Source: UBA10649 sp963793105
GTDB taxonomy: Bacteria; Actinomycetota; Actinomycetes; S36-B12
Reading direction: 5' to 3'
Assembly (NCBI GenBank): GCA_963793105.1
Contig: CAWBZB010000004.1
Coordinates: 496,001 to 560,000, forward strand
Length of the DNA: 64,000 bases
Shown: positions 42,738-51,281 of the stretch, in pieces
Position numbering within the stretch: position 1 is the first letter of the stretch
Layout of the letters: each line of letters begins with the position of its first letter
Program-made: the position numbers and the translations under genes
Notes under the pieces: model-generated
What the model saw: the letters and a program-made list of their open reading frames with translations, nothing else
Databases searched by the model: none
Told to the model about the DNA's origin: nothing

Positions 42738-44054
42738 GTGGGCGCAGCCAAGAAGGGGTCGATCAGGATCGGGGACTCCGAGCTCAGCGGCGACGACTTC
42801 CGCGCGCGAGTCTCGGCCATGGCGCCGGAACTCGCCGATCACCGCACCATCGCGATCGTGGCGGCTCCCACCCTCGACACCGTCGTCCAGGTGATGGCGG
42901 CCCGGGAAGCGGGGGCCACGGTGGTTCCCCTCAGCCCGGATGCCGGGGAGCACGAGCGCCGGCATGTACTCCGCGACTCCGCTGCGACGCTGCTCCTCGA
43001 GCAGGGTCGATCGATCGCCCTCGATCCCCCTGAGCAGCCGAGGGTCGAATCTGCCCTCCTCCTCTACACGAGCGGCACCACGGGACCCCCCAAGGGCGTT
43101 CCGGTCACCGACTCGGCGATCCGGTCCTGCATCGACGGCCTTGCCGACGCGTGGGACTGGACGCCGGACGACCTGTTGGTGCACGGCCTCCCGCTGAACC
43201 ACGTGCACGGGCTCGTGCTCGGCGTGCTGGGTCCGCTGATGATCGGTTCGGCCCTGCACCACACCGGGCGCCCCACGCCGGCTGCCTACGCGGCCGCACG
43301 CGGATCTCTCTACTTCGGCGTTCCCACCGTCTGGTCTCGGGTGGCGGCGGACCACTCGGCGGCGCGCGAACTGGCGGGCGCTCGCCTGCTCGTCTCCGGC
43401 AGCGCAGCGCTTCCGGCGACCGCGTTCGACGCCCTGCTCCACCTCACAGGTCAGGCCCCGGTCGAGAGATACGGGATGACCGAGACGCTCATCACCCTCG
43501 CCGCGCGGGCCGGTGATGCGCGGCTCCGCGGCGCAGTCGGACACCCGCTCCCCGGGGTCGAGGTGCGCCTCCTCGACGAGGACGGCAAGCCGACTGCCCC
43601 GGACGCATTGGGCGAGTTGCAGGTTCGAGGGACGACGGTGTTCAGCGGATATGCCGGTCACGGTCGGGCGGGAGCCGACGCCTTCACCGATGACGGCTGG
43701 TTCCGAACGGGCGACATCGCGACGGTCGACGACGACGGAGTTCATCGCATCGTCGGGCGCGCGTCCACCGACCTCATCAAGAGCGGCGGCTACCGCATCG
43801 GGGCGGGCGAGGTCGAGGACGCGTTGCTGTCCCACCCCGCCGTGAGCGAGGCAGCCGTCGTCGGAGTGCCCGACGAGGACCTCGGGCAGCGCATCATCGC
43901 CTACGTGAGCGCCGACTCCGTCGACGAGCAGACCCTGATCCGGCATGTGGCCGATCGCCTCTCGCCGCACAAGCGACCGCGCGCGGTCGTCTTTGTCCAG
44001 GCCTTGCCCCGCAATGCCATGGGCAAGGTCGACAAGAACCGGCTTCACTCCTGA
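42738..44054 (+). CDS. Acyl-CoA synthetase (AMP-forming), FadD36/malonyl-CoA synthetase-like
   Basis: A 438-residue adenylating enzyme that activates a carboxylic acid to its CoA ester. The P-loop is LYTSGTTGPPKGVPVT (about 108-123), then NHVHGLVLGVLG, ERYGMTETLI (about 243), FRTGDIATVDDDG (about 327) and the catalytic C-terminal NAMGKVDKN Lys. At 438 residues it is shorter than typical FadD enzymes and resembles the compact FadD36 group. Substrate is uncertain. Confidence 0.92.
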   Translation: MGAAKKGSIRIGDSELSGDDFRARVSAMAPELADHRTIAIVAAPTLDTVVQVMAAREAGATVVPLSPDAGEHERRHVLRDSAATLLLEQGRSIALDPPEQPRVESALLLYTSGTTGPPKGVPVTDSAIRSCIDGLADAWDWTPDDLLVHGLPLNHVHGLVLGVLGPLMIGSALHHTGRPTPAAYAAARGSLYFGVPTVWSRVAADHSAARELAGARLLVSGSAALPATAFDALLHLTGQAPVERYGMTETLITLAARAGDARLRGAVGHPLPGVEVRLLDEDGKPTAPDALGELQVRGTTVFSGYAGHGRAGADAFTDDGWFRTGDIATVDDDGVHRIVGRASTDLIKSGGYRIGAGEVEDALLSHPAVSEAAVVGVPDEDLGQRIIAYVSADSVDEQTLIRHVADRLSPHKRPRAVVFVQALPRNAMGKVDKNRLHS

Positions 44055-44101
44055 CCCACCCCTACGATGACAGGACTGATCCGCCCTCAAGGAGGAACGC
44101 C

Positions 44102-45290
44102 ATGGAATCGGCGACATCGCGCCCACGCCTGACCACTCGCGTGGCGGGGCTTGCTGCCGCCGGCATCGTGGCTGCCCTCGCACTGACCGGTTGCATCAAG
44201 GTCGACGCCGACGTCACGATCAACTCGGACGCCCAGGGCAGCGGCACGCTCAGTTTCGAGCTGCAGAAGGAGGCCGCCGGCTTCCTCGGCATCTCCGATC
44301 TCGACACCTTCAGCTCGCAGCTGACCGAGGGAGACCTCTCGGACACGGGTCTGGGTGCGCTCGGCAGCTGTGACGCCTCCGAGTCCGACACCGGGTACGT
44401 GTACTCCTGCAGCTTCACCGACGAGACGTTCACCGAGGCCGGCGGTATCTGGACCATCGTCAAGGACGGTGACTCAATCGTCTTCCGCATGGTCAATGAG
44501 GGCCAGAGCGGCACCGAGGGATCCGATGCCGCAGCGCTCCTCGGCGACGCATCGATGGGCTCCATCAACGTCAACGTCACCTTCCCGGGTCCGATCACGC
44601 AGGTCACCGGGGACGCCGCGGAGAAGACCTCGGACACGTCGGCCACGATCTCCGGCACGATGACCAGCAACATCGACGTCTCGATTACCAGCGATACCGG
44701 CGGGGGCGGCCTCTCGGTGTCGTCGTTGCTGGTCGTGCTCGTGGGACTGGCCGTAGTCGTGCTGATCGTCGTCGTCATCATCGTCCTGGTGATGCGACGT
44801 CGGAAGCCGGCCGACTCCCCCGCCGATACTGCCGCCACACCCGCCGACACCGTCGTTGCGCCGGCTGACCCGGCCGCGACGACCGTGGAAGGCACCACCG
44901 CGACCGAAGATGCCACCATGGTCGACGACACCGTCGTGGCCGAGGAACCGCGTCGTGACCGAGGAGCCCGTCGTGACCGAGGAACCCGTCGTGACCGAAG
45001 AACCCGTCGTGACCGAAGAACCCGTCGTGACCGAGGAACCCGTCGTGACCGAGGAACCCGTCGTGACCGAGGAACCCGTCGTGACCGAGGAACCCGTCGT
45101 GACCGAGGAACCCGTCGTGACCGAAGAACCCGTCGTGACCGAAGAACCCGTCGTGACCGAAGAACCCGTCGTGACCGAAGAACCCGTCGTGACCGAAGAA
45201 CCCGTCGTGACCGAAGAACCCGTCGTGACCGAGGAACCAGTCGCCGCAGAAGAGGTCGACCCCGAGGACTCGCCACCACCAGCGCCGTAG
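44102..45290 (+). pseudogene. LppM-like lipoprotein with 16-copy VVTEEP tail, interrupted by a one-base insertion
   Basis: A lipoprotein of the LppM/DUF3153 type: lipobox LALTGC (Cys about residue 31), then IKVDADVTINSDAQGSGTLSF and a beta-rich domain (about 32-195), a transmembrane helix (LSVSSLLVVLVGLAVVVLIV) and RRRK. The cytoplasmic tail is Ala/Asp/Thr/Pro-rich. As written, an extra G at about 44950 shifts the frame into an Arg-rich run ending at 45451. Removing it gives (VVTEEP)16 then VAAEEVDPEDSPPPAP, stop at 45290. The 18-bp unit keeps its frame, so this longer tail is the likely product. AGGAGG precedes the ATG. See findings for phase variation versus error. Confidence 0.75.
44952..45239 (+). 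repeat. 16 tandem copies of an 18-bp unit
   Basis: 288 bp of GTCGTGACCGAGGAACCC-type units. Units differ only at synonymous positions (GAGGAG, GAGGAA, GAAGAA), so selection has kept the VVTEEP peptide. Confidence 0.97.
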
Positions 45291-45311
45291 CCGGACCGCA
45301 GGCCTGTTTCG

Positions 45312-46058
45312 TCAACCCCCCACGAGGACGACCACCGCGGCGAATACCGGCGCGAACACCAGTGCCGGGAGCAGATCCCCCACCGGGACCTGCCGGATGT
45401 TCAGCAACCGCAGCCCTACCCCGAGGAGCAGCACGCCCCCGGTGGCGGTGAGAGCGGAGATCATGGCGGCCGACATGAAGGCTCCCACGGCCGCGCCCAG
45501 AACGGTGAGCAGCCCCTGCCACACACCCACGGACAGGGCAGATGCGGCGACCCCCCACCCCAGCGATGCAGCGAAGGCCAGGGAGGCGAAGCCGTCGAGG
45601 GTGGACTTCAGCGCCAGTTGCTCGATGCCCCGTCCCAGCCCGTCGCTCAGGGAGCCGAGCACGGCGAGCGGGCCGATGCAGAACACCAACGATGCATCGA
45701 CGAAGCCCTCGACGAACCGGCCTCGGGACGCCGCGGCGCCACCTCGCGTGAAGGTCCGCTGCAGCCAGGCACCGAAAGCCTCAAGCCGGTCCTCGATGCG
45801 CAGCAGCGACCCGGTGATCCCACCGACCAGCAGGGCCGCCAGCACGACGAGCAGCGTGCCGCCACCACCCACGGCGGCGACATAGTCCGCGTCGCGCAGG
45901 GCGACGATGTTGAGGCCGCCGATGACCAGGGTGACGAGCCCCAGGGCATCGGTCACGGTGCGGCGGGTGCGCTCGGGAAGCCGATGGCCGATCAGGACGC
46001 CGAGGCCGGCGCCCACGAGGATGGCGGCGACGTTCAGGACGGTGCCGAGCCCGCGCAT
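45312..46058 (-). CDS. DUF554 family membrane protein (YdfK-like)
   Basis: A 248-residue protein with about seven hydrophobic segments, matching DUF554: GTVLNVAAILVGAGLGVLIG, LVIGGLNIV, GFVDASLVFCIGPLAVLGSL and GVLLLGVGLRLLNIRQVPVGDLLPALV. It may be a transporter; function is not established. It lies 49 bp after pxpC and could be co-transcribed with pxpABC. Confidence 0.88.
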   Translation of the reverse strand: MRGLGTVLNVAAILVGAGLGVLIGHRLPERTRRTVTDALGLVTLVIGGLNIVALRDADYVAAVGGGGTLLVVLAALLVGGITGSLLRIEDRLEAFGAWLQRTFTRGGAAASRGRFVEGFVDASLVFCIGPLAVLGSLSDGLGRGIEQLALKSTLDGFASLAFAASLGWGVAASALSVGVWQGLLTVLGAAVGAFMSAAMISALTATGGVLLLGVGLRLLNIRQVPVGDLLPALVFAPVFAAVVVLVGG

Positions 46059-46107
46059 GCCACCCCTTCCGCGACAGCGCGCAGCCTAGCGATCCCGCGC
46101 CGATCCC

Positions 46108-47016
46108 TCAGGGCAGCTGGTCGGGGTGGGCGATCGCCCGCCCGAGGTCCCGCTCCCGCCGACGCCACGCGGCGGCGGCCTCGTCGACGTCCGTCTCCCG
46201 GAAGCCCACCAGGTCGCCGGGCGCGAGCAGGCTGAGCCGGTCCAGGTCCGCAGACGCGATCACTGCCACGACCGGGTAGCCGCCGGTGAGCCCCCCGTCG
46301 GGTCCCAGGATGATCGCCGAGCCGTCGGGAGTGGCCTGCACGGCTCCCGGCACCACCGGCATGCTCGCGGCCGAGCCGTGGGTCGCGAGCGAGCCTCCGG
46401 ATATCCGCACCCCCGAGCGCGCCACCGACGTTACCGTCCACCGTGCCGAGGTGAGGCCCGTCATCCGGACGCTCCCCGCGGCCGCCGCACGAAGGGGTCC
46501 GGCGTCCGCCGACAGTGGACGATGGAACGCGCCGACCCGCGCATGCACCCCCGGCTCCGGGTCCCCGATCAGCGCCGAGCCGGCCCCCAGGAGCCCGCCC
46601 CCGAGCCGGGAGAAGGTGTCCGTGGCGACCGAGCCCAGAACCCGAGCAGGCGACCAGCCGGCGATCACCACATAGGTCGGACCCGGACCACGCGGCACCA
46701 CGCTGACGCGCCCGGCCTCGGGCACGAGCACCGCTGCTCCGACAGCCGCCTCCCGGTCGTCGACCCGGACCACGCTGGGACCCACGACGGCGAGCACCGC
46801 CTCGGTCGACATCAGGAGCCGCAGCTCGCCGGCCAGCACCTCGATCGCCGGACGTGCGGGGTCCGGCCCACCCGAGAGCAGCGCGGTGGCGACGAGGTAT
46901 CGCTGGCGGTGGAACGCTCCTGACGCCGGTACTCCCACCTGCGCCAGTCCGACCCGTCCGCCGTCCTGGACCGTTGCATAGCCGGCAGTCTCGACCGTCG
47001 CCACCAGCGCCGTCAT
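46108..47016 (-). CDS. pxpC: 5-oxoprolinase subunit C (biotin-dependent carboxylase-like, KipA family)
   Basis: With PxpA and PxpB it hydrolyses 5-oxoproline (pyroglutamate) to glutamate using ATP. A 302-residue protein: TVQDGGRVGLAQVGVPASGAFHRQRYLVATALLS at the N-terminus, EVLAGELRLLM, and GGYPVVAVIASADLDRLSLLAPGD near residue 250, all typical. It overlaps pxpB by 4 nt (ATGA). Confidence 0.93.
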   Translation of the reverse strand: MTALVATVETAGYATVQDGGRVGLAQVGVPASGAFHRQRYLVATALLSGGPDPARPAIEVLAGELRLLMSTEAVLAVVGPSVVRVDDREAAVGAAVLVPEAGRVSVVPRGPGPTYVVIAGWSPARVLGSVATDTFSRLGGGLLGAGSALIGDPEPGVHARVGAFHRPLSADAGPLRAAAAGSVRMTGLTSARWTVTSVARSGVRISGGSLATHGSAASMPVVPGAVQATPDGSAIILGPDGGLTGGYPVVAVIASADLDRLSLLAPGDLVGFRETDVDEAAAAWRRRERDLGRAIAHPDQLP

Positions 47017-47668
47017 GCGGTGTCGCCCCGGAAGCGGACCTCCGCGCCCGGCCGAAGCACGCTCGGCGTCGCGTCGTCCGCGGGATCGAACAGCCGCAGC
47101 GACGTGCGTCCGATCAGGTGCCAGCCACCGGGCATGTCCGCCGGGTAGACGGCGCTCATGCCAACGGCCACCGCGACGCTTCCGCTCGCGACCCGCTCAC
47201 GCGGACGATCGCGACGCGCCAGGGCCGTCCAGTCGAGAAGGGGATCACCGATGGGCACGAGGTAGCCGAACCCGGGGGCGAAGCCCATCATCGCCACCGT
47301 CCATCGCTGCTCCTGATGCGCCCGGATCACGTCCTCGACGCTCGCCCGCAGCGCCTGGGCCACCATCGGGAGGTCCTCGCCGCCGTAGGCCACCGGGATC
47401 GCGACGCATGTCTCGACGCCCGAGACTGCGGTCGGCATGGCGCCCCACCGAAGCGACGGCCTCGCGGACCTTCTGCAAGCAGTCCAGTGGTGGGCTGCGC
47501 GGCTTCGACGAGGACCGTCTCCATCCCGGCACGGACCACCAGGTCGGGGAATCGACGTTCGAGGGTCCCCACGACCGCCGATCGATCGTCGGCGGAAGCG
47601 ACCGACACCACGACTGCCCGGTCGCCGAACCAGTGGGCGACCGCCGTCTGACTCGTGTGCTCCGTCAC
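47013..47668 (-). pseudogene. pxpB: 5-oxoprolinase subunit B (KipI family), interrupted by two one-base insertions
   Basis: The GTG start at 47668 overlaps the pxpA stop. Frame 1 reads FGDRAVVVSVASADD and GMETVLVEAAQPTTGLLAE; frame 2 VREAVASVG; frame 3 AMPTAVSGVETCVAIPVAYGGEDLP through MGFAPGFGYL to the stop. Removing one base near 47469-47472 and one from the CCCC run at 47443-47446 gives a continuous, canonical PxpB of about 217 residues. Both lesions are run-length changes, so errors are likelier than decay. The family blocks APGFGYL and GGWHLIGRT are intact. Confidence 0.83.
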
Positions 47669-48441
47669 GCGTGGCGCTCCGTGGCCACGACGTGCACCCC
47701 GTTCGCCTCGAGTTCCCTGCGCACCTTCCGCGACATCTCCACGGCGCCGGGAGTGTCGCCGTGCAGGCACACCGTCACGGCGCGCACGGACACGATCGTC
47801 CCGTCCGTCGCCACGACCGAGCCGTGCAGGGCCACGCGCACTGCCTGGCGGACGACGGCCGCATGGTCGTCCAGGACCGCACCGGGGTGGAGACGCGGCA
47901 CGAGCGAGCCGTCGGGAGCGTAGGCCCGATCGGCGAAGGCCTCAGCGAGGAAGGGAACCCCGGCGCTCGCGCAGACCCGGTGGAGCGCGGAGTCGGGGAA
48001 GCCCATGACGGGGATCGAGTCGACGCCCAGCTCGCCGGCCGCCCGCAGGACGCCCGCCAGGAACGCCGCCGCCACGGCGGAGTCGCTCGCGGCATCGTGG
48101 TAGAGCGCGCCGTGAGCCTTCACGTGGGCCAGCGCGACCGATCGATCGGCGCAGGCTGCCGCCACGTCGAGCACCTGGGCGGCGACGAAGGCCGCCACGG
48201 CTGCCGAGTCGTGCTCGCTGGCGCGCGACACCCTGCCGAAGGCCTCCCGGTCCGGGTAGGACGGGTGCGCCCCCACCCGGACGCCTGCCGATGCGGCCAG
48301 CCCGACCGTCTCGCGGAGGACGCCGCCGCCGCCGGCGTGGCCGCCGGCGGCGACGTTCGCGCTCGTGACGATCTCGAACAGCGACTGGTCGTCACCGCAC
48401 TCCTCGCCGACGTCGGCGTTGAGGTCGATCACGATCGTCAT
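47665..48441 (-). CDS. pxpA: 5-oxoprolinase subunit A (LamB/YcsF family)
   Basis: A 258-residue protein. N-terminus IDLNADVGEECGDDQSLFEIVTSANVAAGGHAGGG (family DLNxDxGE and SxNxAxGxHAG), GAHPSYPDREAFGR, HVKAHGALYHDAA, and CLHGDTPGAVE near the end are all diagnostic. The usual CGFHAGD is AGGHAGG here. It is the first gene of pxpABC and leaderless from TAGACT. Confidence 0.94.
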   Translation of the reverse strand: MTIVIDLNADVGEECGDDQSLFEIVTSANVAAGGHAGGGGVLRETVGLAASAGVRVGAHPSYPDREAFGRVSRASEHDSAAVAAFVAAQVLDVAAACADRSVALAHVKAHGALYHDAASDSAVAAAFLAGVLRAAGELGVDSIPVMGFPDSALHRVCASAGVPFLAEAFADRAYAPDGSLVPRLHPGAVLDDHAAVVRQAVRVALHGSVVATDGTIVSVRAVTVCLHGDTPGAVEMSRKVRRELEANGVHVVATERHA

Positions 48442-48447
48442 GTCACG

Positions 48448-48453
48448 AGTCTA
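48448..48453 (-). promoter_or_regulatory. -10 box of a leaderless gene (pxpABC promoter)
   Basis: TAGACT on the minus strand, 6 nt before ATG at complement 48441. Confidence 0.6.
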
Positions 48454-48516
48454 GGTTCCCCCGGGCGAGCCGCCCGCGGACACGAGGGCCGCGCAGGCGC
48501 AGCGTCGTGGTGCCTC

Positions 48517-48909
48517 TCAGGCCCACGGAGCCTCATCGATCCGAGCCGGACGGCCGAAGTGATAGCCCTGCCCGAGGTCGCAGCCGAGGTCGAGCAGCCG
48601 AGCGCGCTGGTCCTCGGACTCGATCCCCTCGGCCACCACCGTGAACCCGAGTTCGTGGGAGACCGCGATGACGGCGGTCACGATCGCGGTCTTGCGCTCG
48701 TCGATCCCGATGTCGTCCGTGAACGACTTGTCGATCTTCACCATGTCGACGGGGAACTGCGTCAACCACGTCAGGCTGGAGTAGCCCGTGCCGAAGTCGT
48801 CCAGGGACACGCCCACTCCCCCGCTGCTCAGGGCAGCCAGCTCGATCCCCGACCGGCCCGGATCCTGGATGAGGGCCGTCTCGGGTCCCTCCCTCCCCGC
48901 GTGGCGAGC
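48517..48909 (-). pseudogene. Remnant of an EAL cyclic di-GMP phosphodiesterase
   Basis: An open frame of about 130 residues beginning right after a TAG at 48910-48912 and carrying the C-terminal half of an EAL domain: ETALIQDPGRSGIELAAL, SLDDFGTGYSSLTWL, FPVDMVKIDKSFTDDIG, VVAEGIESEDQ and GCDLGQGYHFGRPA. The N-terminal half with the EAL motif is absent, and sequence just upstream codes the divergent UPF0303 gene. An internal GTG at 48816 could give a 99-residue peptide. It cannot hydrolyse c-di-GMP without the missing Glu; treat as decayed. Confidence 0.85.
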
Positions 48910-48961
48910 CTACTGTCCGGAGGGCCTTCGTTACCGGGCCGAACCGCGCCGCCGGCCGCAC

Positions 48962-48967
48962 TAGGCT
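48962..48967 (+). promoter_or_regulatory. -10 box of a leaderless gene
   Basis: TAGGCT, 6 nt before ATG 48974. Confidence 0.6.
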
Positions 48968-48973
48968 CGCCGC

Positions 48974-49450
48974 ATGACCACCGGCGACTACACGTCCGAA
49001 GGCCTGGCCCGACAGCTCGCCGAGGTGGAACTGGCCTCCTTCAGCCCGGCTCAGGCCGTGGCCCTCGGCCTGATGGCCACCGACCGAGCCATCAGTGAGC
49101 AGCTGGCGATCGTCATCGAGGTGCACCATCTCGGGCGGCTGGTCTACCGGGCGGCCCTGCCGGGATCGGTTCCGGACTCCGACGACTGGATCATGCGCAA
49201 GCGCCGAGTCGTCGAGCGCTACCAGGAGTCCACGCTCGCCATCCGGGTCCACTACGAAGAGCGCGGCACGACGTTCCACGAGGCCACCGGTCTCAGCGAG
49301 CTCGAGTACGCCGCTCACGGCGGCGGTCTGCCGGTGACGGTCGCCGGCGTCGGCGTGGTCGGCGGCTTCTACGCCTCAGGGCTGCCGCAGGTGGACGACC
49401 ACGAGTTCCTCGTCGCCTGCCTGCGGGAGCTGAAGTCAGGCACCGGCTGA
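48974..49450 (+). CDS. UPF0303 / HbpS-like heme-binding family protein
   Basis: A 158-residue protein of the GlcG/HbpS fold, UPF0303 branch: AVALGLMATDRAISEQLAIVIEV, DDWIMRKRRVVERYQESTLAIR (conserved W...KR.VV.R), and GGGLPVTVAGVGVVGGFYASGLPQVDDHEFLVACL near the end. Some members bind or degrade heme; this protein's role is unknown. It is leaderless and stands alone. Confidence 0.85.
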   Translation: MTTGDYTSEGLARQLAEVELASFSPAQAVALGLMATDRAISEQLAIVIEVHHLGRLVYRAALPGSVPDSDDWIMRKRRVVERYQESTLAIRVHYEERGTTFHEATGLSELEYAAHGGGLPVTVAGVGVVGGFYASGLPQVDDHEFLVACLRELKSGTG

Positions 49451-49466
49451 CTTCCCCGCAGATCGA

Positions 49467-50060
49467 TCACAGCGAGAAGCCCGGGGGCCTGGCCAGGTCC
49501 GGGTGGTCGGCATCGAAGCCCCGGACCGCGGGCAGCGTACGCAGCCACTCGTAGTACAGCTGCTTGGCCGACACGAGCACGATGCCCTCGAGCTCGAGTC
49601 GGCGCTGGCCGGCCGCGTCGGCCGGCCCGGCCGAGTAGACCGCATCCCGCACGACGACGACGCGCAGCCCGTCGGCCGCCCATCCGAGTGCCGAGTGGGT
49701 GACGCAGACGTCGGTCTCCATCCCCACGAGCACGACCGTTCCGCATCCTGTTGCCCGGACCGCTGCGTCGATGTGCGGGTTGTCCGCGGCTCCGAACACC
49801 GTCTTGCCGTGGGGCTGGAACTCGCCCATCGCGGCGGCGATCGCCGGATCGGTGCCGCCGTTGGTCGGCGCGTCCTCCTCCGTCACCACGATGGGCACGT
49901 CGAGGGCCGCCGCTACCGCGCACACCCAGGCCGCGACATCGAGCCGAGCACGCATGACGGCGCGATCCACGTCCGAACGCCCAGGTCCGTAGAAGCCGTC
50001 CTGGGCGTCGATGACCACGAGGACGCAGTCGTCTCGTTCGAGGAGCGGCATGCCGGTCAC
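49467..50060 (-). CDS. Isochorismatase-like (cysteine hydrolase) family protein
   Basis: A 197-residue hydrolase of the nicotinamidase/isochorismatase fold. CVLVVIDAQDGFYGPG holds the catalytic Asp (about residue 17), TEEDAPTNGG follows, GKTVFGAADNP holds the Lys (about 98), and VGMETDVCVTHSALGWAADG holds the nucleophile Cys (about 125). I chose GTG 50060, which overlaps the PhyH stop (GTGA), over ATG 50051. It is the last gene of the mmsA operon. The substrate could be an amide or carbamoyl compound. Confidence 0.88.
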   Translation of the reverse strand: MTGMPLLERDDCVLVVIDAQDGFYGPGRSDVDRAVMRARLDVAAWVCAVAAALDVPIVVTEEDAPTNGGTDPAIAAAMGEFQPHGKTVFGAADNPHIDAAVRATGCGTVVLVGMETDVCVTHSALGWAADGLRVVVVRDAVYSAGPADAAGQRRLELEGIVLVSAKQLYYEWLRTLPAVRGFDADHPDLARPPGFSL

Positions 50061-51241
50061 CCCGATCGCGTGCGCATGACCTGCTGCGCGAGCTGCTCGA
50101 CCAGGAGTGCGTGATCCCATCCCTCGGCGAGGGCGCGCCGCACCAGGTCGGCCTGGCTCTCGGGCGCCAGGCCGCCGACCGGCTGGTCGCGGTCGAGGTT
50201 GGTCGGGAAGGGGTAGCCCTCGGCGCTGGCCGCCACCACGTTGTCGATCTCCCGAGGGTCCCAGCCCTCCGTGACCTGCGCCTTCACGAGGTCGTCGTAG
50301 ATCGCCGCGACCACCTCCTCGCGGGCGACTGTCTCCATGGCCCGGCCGAAGGCCGACGACACCTGCAGCAGGTTCGCCATGCGGTGAACATCCGTTGTCC
50401 GGTTCGTGCCGGCGGCGTGGAACAGGGCCGGGTTGAAGAAGACCGCGTCCCCCTTGGCCAGCGGCAGCTGAACGTACGCGTCCGCGAAGTGCGCCTGGAA
50501 CTCCGGCAGCCGCCACGCGAGGTAGCCGAGCAGGTACTTCTGCGAGTGCGGGAGGTAGAGCGTGGGTCCGCTGGCCACCGGCATGTCGGTGTGGGCGACG
50601 GCTCCCTGCAGGGTGAGCACCCGGGACAGCGCATGCACGTGAGCGGGGAACTGTCCCGCGACCTCGTTCGACTGGAAGCCGAGGTGGTAGTCGCGGTGCA
50701 CGGCCTGGGCCGCCCCGCCGGGGTTGACGACGTTCACCTGCGAGGTGACCTGGTAGCCCGGCCCCAGCCAGGCCTGCGAGATCAACGCGATCACGTCGTT
50801 CGCGTAGTACCGGACGAACAGGTCCGGGGCACGGACGGCCAGCTTCTCCAGGGCGTTCCAGATCCGGTCGTTCGCCCCCGGCCGCCCGAAGTGGTCACCG
50901 GCGGGTCCGCCCCGGGCATGCTGCTCGGCGATGATGGCTCGGAAGGCATCCGAGACGGCGTCCACCACCTCGAGGTCCGCGAACGCGCCGGGAAACACCA
51001 CGATGCCCGGGCCATCGCTGAGGGCGGACGCGAGCTCGGCCTGCAGCGCCCTTCGCTCCGCCACGTCCGAAAGGGCGGAATCGATGGCGGGGCGGTCGTA
51101 CACGAGGACACCCTCGACCACGTCAGTCGCCCGCGGGTACCGGCCGGGATCGGTGCCCACCGCCTCGATCGCCAGCAGGTCCGGCAGCGAGCAGTCGGCT
51201 TCGGCCATCCAGCCGCCGGGCAGGGCGGGTTCAGCGGTCAC
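50057..51241 (-). CDS. Phytanoyl-CoA dioxygenase (PhyH) family protein
   Basis: A 394-residue Fe(II)/2-oxoglutarate-dependent oxygenase. The metal ligands appear as VHRDYHLGF (HxD, about residue 183) and the distal His in FHAAGTNRTTDVHRMANLLQ (about 283), with the 2-oxoglutarate Arg nearby. GTG 51241 has a very strong GGAGGAGG 6 nt upstream, so I reject the longer frame to 51340. It is separated from the Cgl0159-like gene by 40 bp in the same direction. The substrate is not known. Confidence 0.88.
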   Translation of the reverse strand: MTAEPALPGGWMAEADCSLPDLLAIEAVGTDPGRYPRATDVVEGVLVYDRPAIDSALSDVAERRALQAELASALSDGPGIVVFPGAFADLEVVDAVSDAFRAIIAEQHARGGPAGDHFGRPGANDRIWNALEKLAVRAPDLFVRYYANDVIALISQAWLGPGYQVTSQVNVVNPGGAAQAVHRDYHLGFQSNEVAGQFPAHVHALSRVLTLQGAVAHTDMPVASGPTLYLPHSQKYLLGYLAWRLPEFQAHFADAYVQLPLAKGDAVFFNPALFHAAGTNRTTDVHRMANLLQVSSAFGRAMETVAREEVVAAIYDDLVKAQVTEGWDPREIDNVVAASAEGYPFPTNLDRDQPVGGLAPESQADLVRRALAEGWDHALLVEQLAQQVMRTRSG

Positions 51242-51281
51242 GGGGTGCCTCCTCCTTGGTGCCTGGTGTCCCTGGCTGACG

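Noticed and set aside
45240..45451. Arg-rich C-terminal extension of the LppM-like protein as a real domain
   Set aside because: Appears only in the shifted frame; the other frame gives a perfect VVTEEP repeat with synonymous variation, which shows which frame is selected.
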